This document shows positions 1 to 4,534 of a stretch of DNA of 5,295 nt, piece by piece. The stretch comes from Nitrosarchaeum sp. (GTDB taxonomy: Archaea; Thermoproteota; Nitrososphaeria; Nitrososphaerales; Nitrosopumilaceae). Within the stretch, counting starts at the first letter, position 1. Each line of letters starts with the position of its first letter. The stretch is taken from contig JABFSW010000213.1 in NCBI GenBank assembly GCA_013140415.1, positions 1-5,295 of the forward strand, in the 5' to 3' direction. A program made the translations under genes and the position numbers. The notes beneath the pieces are model-generated. The model ran no database searches. It saw nothing but the letters and a program-made list of their open reading frames with translations, and was not told the DNA's origin.

Positions 1-1
1 T

Positions 2-319
2 CTAGAAACACCTCTAGCAAATGATCTGCTTTACCTTAATGCTTGCATGTGGATTTATGATAAAACAGATGGAATAATTATTTACATTACTGGAAATAAA
101 GAAGAAATTATGTTTTCACTAACGCGTGATAAAAAAATGTTTGAAGAAGTTATTAGAAGAGTCAGAGTCCTAAGTGATCTTCTTAAAGAACAAAAAACAC
201 CAATTTTAGAGCCATCTAATGATTGTACAGATTGTCAATACTATCAAAGATGCTTTATCACAAAGAAAAATACCAAACAGGTATCATTATCTGAAATGCT
301 AGGTCTAGGCAAAGACTAG
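2..319 (+). CDS. Cas4-like PD-(D/E)XK nuclease, C-terminal fragment (5' end outside window)
   Basis: The reading frame is open from base 2, so the ATG at 47 is an internal Met and not the start; 105 residues are visible. The C-terminus carries three cysteines in a C-x2-C-x5-C arrangement (visible residues 75, 78, 84, in DCTDCQYYQRCF). This is the iron-sulfur signature closing Cas4/RecB-type nucleases, where a fourth Cys lies near the N-terminus. Before it, a helix leads into the strand DGIIIYITG, which fits the end of the nuclease fold. The family cuts or resects DNA ends; members occur in CRISPR adaptation and also as stand-alone genes in archaea. The catalytic D/E/K residues are outside the window, so activity cannot be judged. 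No CRISPR repeat or other cas gene is visible here, so a role outside CRISPR is equally possible. Fold assignment is fairly secure; the Cas4 label is less so. Confidence 0.72.
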   Translation, partial: LETPLANDLLYLNACMWIYDKTDGIIIYITGNKEEIMFSLTRDKKMFEEVIRRVRVLSDLLKEQKTPILEPSNDCTDCQYYQRCFITKKNTKQVSLSEMLGLGKD

Positions 320-330
320 TAAGATAAATG

Positions 331-359
331 AAAAATATTGTAAAGGAATAATTTCCTTT
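331..359 (-). terminator. Putative terminator after the small membrane protein gene
   Basis: A perfect 7-bp inverted repeat (AAAGGAA at 342-348, TTCCTTT at 353-359) with a 4-nt loop lies just past the stop of the - strand gene ending at 362. Read on the - strand, it is followed 6 nt later by a T5 tract (331-335). It sits between two converging genes. Archaeal termination depends mainly on T tracts, so the stem may be incidental. Confidence 0.35.
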
Positions 360-361
360 GA

Positions 362-472
362 TTAATCTAGTGGTTCTGGATGTCCTTTACCACGAAGTGC
401 AAAACACACAACTGCTAGTGCAATTGCTACTCCTATTGCTGAGCCATATGCGGCTATTCCTGCTTCTGCCAT
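362..472 (-). CDS. Small single-pass membrane protein, 36 aa, unrecognised
   Basis: The ATG at 472-470 opens a 36-codon frame ending in TAA. The product starts MAEAGIAAYGSAIGVA and has one hydrophobic segment over about residues 4-25, with a G10-SAI-G14 GxxxG helix-packing motif. A short basic/polar tail follows (R26-G-K28-GHPEPLD). By the positive-inside rule the tail would be cytoplasmic and the N-terminus outside. A TATA-like box (497-504) lies about 28 nt before the ATG, the right spacing for a leaderless archaeal mRNA. An in-frame GTG five codons upstream (487-485) is an alternative start but would lie before the expected transcription start. I do not recognise the family; it could be a small subunit of a membrane complex. 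Reality is supported by the promoter and the coherent composition, not by known homology. Confidence 0.6.
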   Translation of the reverse strand: MAEAGIAAYGSAIGVAIALAVVCFALRGKGHPEPLD

Positions 473-496
473 TTGATAAAAACCCACTTCTTGTGC

Positions 497-504
497 TTTT
501 ATAA
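497..504 (-). promoter_or_regulatory. TATA box for the 36-aa membrane protein gene
   Basis: The - strand reads TTATAAAA, centred about 28 nt before the ATG at 472, preceded by an A-rich stretch. Archaeal TATA boxes sit about 25-27 nt before the transcription start, so transcription should begin at or within a few bases of the ATG. Confidence 0.55.
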
Positions 505-525
505 TTTTGTCAATATTTTTCCCCT

Positions 526-576
526 AAAAACAAATTATCATAATTTTTAATTTTTATGATACAATAGCCAAATTGT
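526..576 (-). terminator. Putative terminator region after the LEA14-like gene
   Basis: Just past the stop of the - strand gene ending at 588 are two AT-rich inverted repeats. One is a 5-bp stem (561-565 with 572-576, loop 6). The other is a 7-bp stem (ATCATAA at 537-543 with TTATGAT at 554-560, loop 10). On the - strand the second is followed by a T5 tract at 526-530. The region lies between that gene's stop and the TATA box of the next - strand gene, where termination is expected. The stems are nearly all A-T, so the T tract is the more meaningful signal. Confidence 0.35.
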
Positions 577-587
577 GGTGTTTTTAG

Positions 588-1145
588 CTATTTTACAAAC
601 TCAAAATGAAGTTCATTTTCTTGTCCACTAGTCATTGAGCTTTGATTAAAGAAAACATCTCCACTAACTCGCCATTTTACAGTATTACTTTCAAAGGCAG
701 ACCACAATTCAGGAGTATTGCCGGTATTTTTCAATACTATTTTGTCTTTCAAAAGAATTGAATTTTCACCAAGAAGTACATAATAGTCAGAACCAAACTC
801 TACCATTCCTTCTGGTCTACTACCAATTTGACCACCTGAAATTTGTTTTTCATTAGAATATCCAGTTTCAAATAGCTGGTAATCCATAACTTGTACAAGT
901 ATAGAGCTGGGGTTAGGATTACTAAGTTTGAATGTTATCTCGATTCTAGCATCTCTTTTAGTGACTTCAATTATTGAAATATCTTCTAATTCAACAGATA
1001 TTGGTTGTATTTGTTGTGGGGCTTGCGATATTTCTTTAGTGATATCTTTTTCTGATGTATGACTAGATGAACCAGACAAAAGAATTACACCCAAAGCTGC
1101 AGCTAATGCAATGATTGCCACAAGAACAAAGATTTTGGAATTCAC
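588..1145 (-). CDS. Membrane-anchored LEA14/WHy-domain protein
   Basis: The 185-residue protein has an N-terminal signal anchor (hydrophobic residues about 5-24), a Ser/Glu/Gln-rich linker (about 25-47), and then one LEA type 2 (WHy) domain from about 48 to the end. The domain shows the hallmark SNPNP motif (75-79) after an alternating beta strand (ARIEITFKL) and ends in strands KWRVSGDVFF and ELHFEF. There is no Cys near the anchor, so it is not a lipoprotein; the domain should face outside the cytoplasm. LEA14-like proteins are associated with desiccation or stress, but the biochemical role in archaea is unknown. The start is a GTG (1145-1143). A TGA lies three codons upstream in frame, no ATG is available in this frame, and a TATA-like box sits about 27 nt upstream. 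A nearby ATG (1159) is in another frame and gives no sensible protein. Confidence 0.75.
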   Translation of the reverse strand: MNSKIFVLVAIIALAAALGVILLSGSSSHTSEKDITKEISQAPQQIQPISVELEDISIIEVTKRDARIEITFKLSNPNPSSILVQVMDYQLFETGYSNEKQISGGQIGSRPEGMVEFGSDYYVLLGENSILLKDKIVLKNTGNTPELWSAFESNTVKWRVSGDVFFNQSSMTSGQENELHFEFVK

Positions 1146-1167
1146 TAGATTGACTCATTTTTTAGAT

Positions 1168-1175
1168 ATCTTAAA
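1168..1175 (-). promoter_or_regulatory. TATA-like box for the LEA14-like gene
   Basis: The - strand reads TTTAAGAT, centred about 27 nt before the GTG at 1145. This predicts a leaderless transcript and supports the GTG as the start. The match to a canonical box is imperfect. Confidence 0.45.
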
Positions 1176-1189
1176 TGTTGAGATAGTTC

Positions 1190-1197
1190 TTATAATA
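1190..1197 (+). promoter_or_regulatory. TATA box for the 118-aa hypothetical gene
   Basis: TTATAATA is centred about 23 nt before the ATG at 1217. It shares the 71-bp divergent intergenic region with the opposite-facing box near 1171. The spacing implies little or no 5' leader, and no Shine-Dalgarno-like sequence is seen before the ATG. Confidence 0.55.
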
Positions 1198-1216
1198 TTA
1201 GAGAGTAAAATTAATC

Positions 1217-1573
1217 ATGCAGTATTTTCAAGCTGTACAACAGGGAAAACAAAGAGCTAGCAAATCACAAATGAAAATGTTTGAAGTTGCAGGATTTGGA
1301 ATGCTAACATTAACTACAAAAAAAATTGATGGTAAATTTCATCCAGTTGGAGAAGAAGATTTTGTTGCAGTAATTAATTCGCCTGATGGATATGTTGCCA
1401 TATTAGCAGACAAAGATGGATTTACAAAGGCTCAATCAAAGTCACTAGAAAAAAAAGAGGCATTATCAATTTATAAGAAATTAAGAGATTCTGGAATTCC
1501 AGAATATCCTGAAAAAGATATTCAGATTTGGTCAGAGAGACGTTCAACTGTACAAAACGAAATTTCTGAGTAA
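1217..1573 (+). CDS. Conserved-looking hypothetical protein, 118 aa
   Basis: I do not recognise this protein. It is soluble, charged, and has no signal peptide or membrane segment. The N-terminal part (about 1-22) is polar and basic. The middle (about 23-66) looks like a beta-rich module with successive strands GMLTLTTKK, DFVAVINS and GYVAILADK. The C-terminal half is helical and Lys/Glu-rich (about 70-92), ending with IPEYPEKDIQIW. Coding character is good: a matching TATA box lies 23 nt upstream, nothing overlaps the frame, and the gene fills the space exactly to the stop of the converging pyrH gene. It stands alone as a transcription unit, so context gives no hint of function. Internal Mets at 19 and 21 are possible later starts but fit the promoter less well. 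Confidence 0.72.
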   Translation: MQYFQAVQQGKQRASKSQMKMFEVAGFGMLTLTTKKIDGKFHPVGEEDFVAVINSPDGYVAILADKDGFTKAQSKSLEKKEALSIYKKLRDSGIPEYPEKDIQIWSERRSTVQNEISE

Positions 1574-2257
1574 TTATTTTGATGGTAGAACTATTTCAGT
1601 TCCTACATCCATACCTTTGATTGCTTTTTCAAGTGTTTTGATATCAGCTTTTAGTATTCGTGTCTTTATTTTAGAGCGTTCAATAATTTTCAGAGCCACT
1701 ATATCCATCAAATCATAACCTCCTGCAAGAGAATCTTCATGAACAAGCATGTTTCTTAAATTCTTGAGTTCAATTCGTTTGAATTTTTTTGCGTTTTTGA
1801 ATTTGTTAGGGTCCCTATCATAAACGCCATCAACATCGGTGGCATTGAGAAATTGTTCTGCATTGATTTTTTCAGCGATAAGGGCTGCAGTTCCATTGGT
1901 ACTTTGTCCAGGATGTAAACCGCCTGCAACAACAATCAAACCATCATCTACTGCATGTCTTACTTCTTGTAATGTTGTTGGTGGATGAGAATATGCTTTA
2001 TTTTTTAGGGCATAAATCAAGAGTTTTGCATTTAGTCTAGAGATTTCTATTCCAAGTTCATCCAGTGTAGACTCGTCAGCTCCTGAAGATCTTGCATGAG
2101 CAATGTAATGTCTGGCAATATTTCCACCACCTGCAATAATTATTGGTTGACATATCTTACTAATTTTGACTAGAAATGAGGCGTAGTCCTTTAGTAGTTT
2201 TACATTATCCATACCAAAAATTCGTCCTGAAAGTTTGATGACGATTCTTTTTTTCAT
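1574..2257 (-). CDS. pyrH: UMP kinase, archaeal type
   Basis: Amino-acid-kinase-fold enzyme that phosphorylates UMP to UDP with ATP in cytoplasmic pyrimidine synthesis. At 227 residues it has the normal archaeal PyrH length. Motifs in order: the N-terminal strand IVIKLSG (5-11), GGGN with a following Arg (43-49) for phosphate binding, [12 protein letters not shown] (66-77) in the UMP-binding region, [14 protein letters not shown] (112-125), [13 protein letters not shown] (138-150) for the nucleotide base and ribose, and a C-terminal [14 protein letters not shown] helix (182-195). It is the last gene of a three-gene operon. Its ATG shares one base with the upstream TAA (TAATG), which suggests translational coupling and fixes the start. 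The stop abuts, with no gap, the stop of the converging hypothetical gene, so transcripts must run into each other. Confidence 0.93.
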   Translation of the reverse strand: MKKRIVIKLSGRIFGMDNVKLLKDYASFLVKISKICQPIIIAGGGNIARHYIAHARSSGADESTLDELGIEISRLNAKLLIYALKNKAYSHPPTTLQEVRHAVDDGLIVVAGGLHPGQSTNGTAALIAEKINAEQFLNATDVDGVYDRDPNKFKNAKKFKRIELKNLRNMLVHEDSLAGGYDLMDIVALKIIERSKIKTRILKADIKTLEKAIKGMDVGTEIVLPSK

Positions 2258-3492
2258 TATTTTAAACCACCAAGGATTGATTTTGCGGCAATTTCAACTT
2301 TTTTTCTGTTCTTTTGATGTGTGTATATTCTAAGAATATTCATAAAACCAGAGATTGCTGAAACTACAGGAATTTGTGATATAGGCATCTCTTGAGCAGT
2401 TGACTTTCCATTCTCATTTGAAATCAAAATGATATATTTTGATTCATTTTTTGATGGTGCAAGTGGAATTGATGGAGTAACGGAGCTATCAACAAAAATT
2501 TCACTTTCATCAACTTGAGATTTTTTTGATATTGACGTTCTTAGCTCATTAGTTCTAGCTTTTCCCAAATTAGTTCTGCTAGTTAAAATTCTCTCAAATA
2601 CACATTTTAACAGTTTTCTGTTTTGATAATCTTCGGCAAATTGTCTAGCACGTTTTAGTTTAGATGATTTTGATGAAATAAGTGTGGATAGTACGTATTC
2701 GTCTGTAAGTTTTACATATTCATTAATGTTAAAAGAGGTAAAACCAAACTCATCATCAGATAATCGTAATGCTTCTAAAAGCATAACTTCTGCGGCTCTT
2801 ACTGTTTTATGAAAATATACTGCCTTGAACATTTGATAACGAGAATGCATCATAGATTCAAAAGAATACAGTGCTGATCTTTCTAGAGCAAGTTTTTTCT
2901 GATGTACATCTAGGGATTGCGTTATTCTTTTGTGATCAATTTGTGCATGTTCTGCACCAGTAAAGTAACCATCCCTTAACAAGTAATCCATCATATCAGC
3001 ACTTAATGCTCCTGAAATAATTTCATTCATGTATTGCAATTTCGAATCACCAAAAGCTACTTTTGTAATGAGTTTTTTGTCATATCCATTTTTTAACAAG
3101 CTATCACCAATTTCAGATTTTAAAATAATTTCTTTACCAAAATCTTCATGGGAAAATTTTTTTTGTTGTATAATTTCCTCAAATAGATGTGAAAAAGGTC
3201 CATGACCTATATCGTGTAAAAGTCCTGCAAGTCTCAAAACTTCTATATCATATGGTTTCAAAATTCCTTTTTCATTTAAAGCCTGACCAGCTTGACTTGC
3301 AATGTGCATAACACCCAAAGAGTGCTCAAATCTAGTATGTTGTGCTGCAGGATATGTTAAATGAGCGCCAGAAAGTTGGCGTATTCGCCTTAGTCTTTGA
3401 AAGATAGGAGTATCAATTAGTTTTAGTTCGTGATCATAAACACGAATAAAATCATGTATTGGATCAACTATGTCTAGATAATTTTTTTTCAT
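2257..3492 (-). CDS. HD-domain phosphohydrolase, SAMHD1-like (COG1078), probable (d)NTP triphosphohydrolase
   Basis: The 411-residue protein matches the usual length of SAMHD1/YwfO-like HD hydrolases. The metal site is complete: H57 in [10 protein letters not shown]93-D94 in [12 protein letters not shown], and D166 in [11 protein letters not shown], corresponding to SAMHD1 H167, H206/D207 and D311 by motif alignment from memory. R54, H97, H102, Y170 and D174 are also kept, while the Asp after GPFSH in SAMHD1 is E105 here. Family members split dNTPs into deoxynucleosides and triphosphate. The HD core covers about residues 10-180, a helical region about 200-325, and a C-terminal strand-helix segment about 350-405 follows a polar linker. 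It lies between thymidylate kinase and UMP kinase, overlapping the first by ATGA and the second by one base, which supports a role in nucleotide pool balance. The exact substrate and any allosteric control are inferred only. Confidence 0.88.
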   Translation of the reverse strand: MKKNYLDIVDPIHDFIRVYDHELKLIDTPIFQRLRRIRQLSGAHLTYPAAQHTRFEHSLGVMHIASQAGQALNEKGILKPYDIEVLRLAGLLHDIGHGPFSHLFEEIIQQKKFSHEDFGKEIILKSEIGDSLLKNGYDKKLITKVAFGDSKLQYMNEIISGALSADMMDYLLRDGYFTGAEHAQIDHKRITQSLDVHQKKLALERSALYSFESMMHSRYQMFKAVYFHKTVRAAEVMLLEALRLSDDEFGFTSFNINEYVKLTDEYVLSTLISSKSSKLKRARQFAEDYQNRKLLKCVFERILTSRTNLGKARTNELRTSISKKSQVDESEIFVDSSVTPSIPLAPSKNESKYIILISNENGKSTAQEMPISQIPVVSAISGFMNILRIYTHQKNRKKVEIAAKSILGGLK

Positions 3493-4070
3493 ATGCCTAT
3501 TTTCTTTGTAAATACTTGCAAAATATCTTTATGGACTTCTTGTTTTGGTTTTGATGCATCAATAATTTTCCAGCGTTGATTCTTTGCGATAGTTCTATAA
3601 ATTTTCGATATTTTTTGTAGGAATTCTTCATTTTTTTCAAATTTATCTCTCTTAGTTTTTTTTCTACGAAATGATTCTCTTTGAGTTACGTCTAGTAAAA
3701 TTACAAGATCAGCTTTTGGAAGTCCAGCATCTAGATTTTCTAGCCATTTACGTTTCATTCCGTTTGCCAAACCATAGATTAGATTAGATTGATAGTAACG
3801 ATTCATTATCAAAACAGAATTTTTTGATTGTGCGGCTAAGATTTCATTTAGTTTTTCCCATCTATTTGCAGCTAAAAGACAGTGAATCACTTGGGGTGGG
3901 AATTTTCTCTTGCCAGTAAGATATTTTGCAATTTCTTTTCCTATAGGTGTTTTATAATCAGGAAAGCTAAAGGTAGTAGTTTTGATTTTTCTTTGTTTTA
4001 ATGCTTTTTCCAATAATGCAGTTTGAGTTTTCTTTCCTGCTTGGTCTCCACCCTCAATAACAATTATCAT
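3489..4070 (-). CDS. tmk: Thymidylate kinase (dTMP kinase), eukaryote-like, with altered Walker A and DR motifs
   Basis: P-loop kinase converting dTMP to dTDP for dTTP synthesis; 193 residues, close to family length. Features: P-loop EGGDQAGKKTQ (6-16), FPDY (36-39), TPIGKEI (41-47), dTMP-site ANRWE (68-72), NRYYQS (90-95), GLPKADLVILLD (116-127), a basic LID region with DKFE (142-145), and WKIIDASK (167-174). ANRWE, GLPK-DLV and WK--DASK closely match human DTYMK as I remember it. Two changes stand out: K14 replaces the Ser/Thr that normally follows the P-loop Lys, and N90 replaces the Asp of the DRY motif. Both normal residues help hold Mg-ATP. T15, next to K14, is kept. The gene heads the operon and overlaps the HD gene by four bases (ATGA). 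The start follows from the P-loop position at residue 6. Family is secure; catalytic behaviour is not. Confidence 0.9.
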   Translation of the reverse strand: MIIVIEGGDQAGKKTQTALLEKALKQRKIKTTTFSFPDYKTPIGKEIAKYLTGKRKFPPQVIHCLLAANRWEKLNEILAAQSKNSVLIMNRYYQSNLIYGLANGMKRKWLENLDAGLPKADLVILLDVTQRESFRRKKTKRDKFEKNEEFLQKISKIYRTIAKNQRWKIIDASKPKQEVHKDILQVFTKKIGI

Positions 4071-4087
4071 AAGTTACAAAACCAGAG

Positions 4088-4105
4088 AAATTAATTGATT
4101 AAAAA
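4088..4105 (-). promoter_or_regulatory. Probable promoter region of the tmk-HD-pyrH operon
   Basis: AT-rich stretch about 20-35 nt before the tmk ATG, read on the - strand as TTTTTAATCAATTAATTT. It contains two overlapping weak TATA-like candidates centred near 4101 and 4093. No Shine-Dalgarno-like motif precedes the ATG. A third candidate is the near-palindromic box at 4116-4122, which would give a leader of about 20-25 nt. Confidence 0.3.
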
Positions 4106-4115
4106 TCTATCAAGG

Positions 4116-4122
4116 TTTATAA
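4116..4122 (+). promoter_or_regulatory. TATA box for the small heat-shock protein gene
   Basis: TTTATAA, a strong archaeal TATA match, is centred 29 nt before the ATG at 4148, implying a leader of only a few bases. It is embedded in GGTTTATAACC, which is almost palindromic, and lies in a 77-bp divergent region shared with the tmk operon. Confidence 0.6.
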
Positions 4123-4147
4123 CCAAAAATTAAGCACATATCTCAAA

Positions 4148-4534
4148 ATGGGACTAGTAAAATCTATGGCAAAAGAAATGATAAAAGAAATTGGGAACAA
4201 ATCAAGAGAATTTTATGAGTTTGTTTTACCGCCTGTAGATATGTATCTAGATAATGAGAAATTAACATTATTAATTGACTTGCCAGGATTTGCAAAAAAA
4301 GACATTAAATTATCACTTGATGGAAATATTCTCTCCATTCAGGCACACAAAGAAATTTCTGATGAAAAAAATCATAACATTATCTGCAATCAAAGACCCA
4401 ACATCATAGATAAAAAAATAAGATTACCCATTGATCTTAGAGAAGAGCAAGTAAGTTCTGCAAAATATGAACATGGTGTGTTAACAGTTACAATTCCTGT
4501 TAAAAAACATGGAAAAGATATTTCAATAGAATAA
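4148..4534 (+). CDS. Small heat-shock protein, Hsp20/alpha-crystallin family
   Basis: ATP-independent chaperone of 128 residues that would hold unfolding proteins in the cytoplasm. A short charged N-terminal helix (about 1-25) precedes the alpha-crystallin domain (about 27-118). The domain opens with PPVDMYLDNEKLTLLIDLPGF, with strands around IKLSLDGNILSIQAHK, a poorly conserved mid-section rich in Asn/Asp (about 70-90), KKIRLPIDL (89-97), and the family signature GVLTVTIPV (110-118). A very short tail ends ISIE, so an I-x-I motif (125-127), which docks onto neighbouring subunits during oligomer assembly, is virtually at the C-terminus. The gene has its own strong TATA box. Its stop abuts the stop of the converging UbiB-like gene. 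Internal Mets at 7 and 11 are alternative starts, but the promoter spacing favours the first ATG. Confidence 0.88.
   Translation: MGLVKSMAKEMIKEIGNKSREFYEFVLPPVDMYLDNEKLTLLIDLPGFAKKDIKLSLDGNILSIQAHKEISDEKNHNIICNQRPNIIDKKIRLPIDLREEQVSSAKYEHGVLTVTIPVKKHGKDISIE

Noticed and set aside
47..49. ATG as the start of a complete 90-aa gene
   Set aside because: The frame is open back to base 2, and the upstream residues (LETPLANDLLYLNAC) continue the same fold, so the gene is cut by the window edge.
1..319. A defence island combining the Cas4-like nuclease with the SAMHD1-like hydrolase
   Set aside because: The two lie on opposite strands about 2 kb apart in separate transcription units with unrelated genes between them, and the hydrolase belongs to a nucleotide-metabolism operon.
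1157..1159. ATG upstream of the LEA14-like gene as an alternative start (- strand)
   Set aside because: It is in a different reading frame, gives an unlike Cys-rich translation, and lies only about 12 nt from the TATA-like box.
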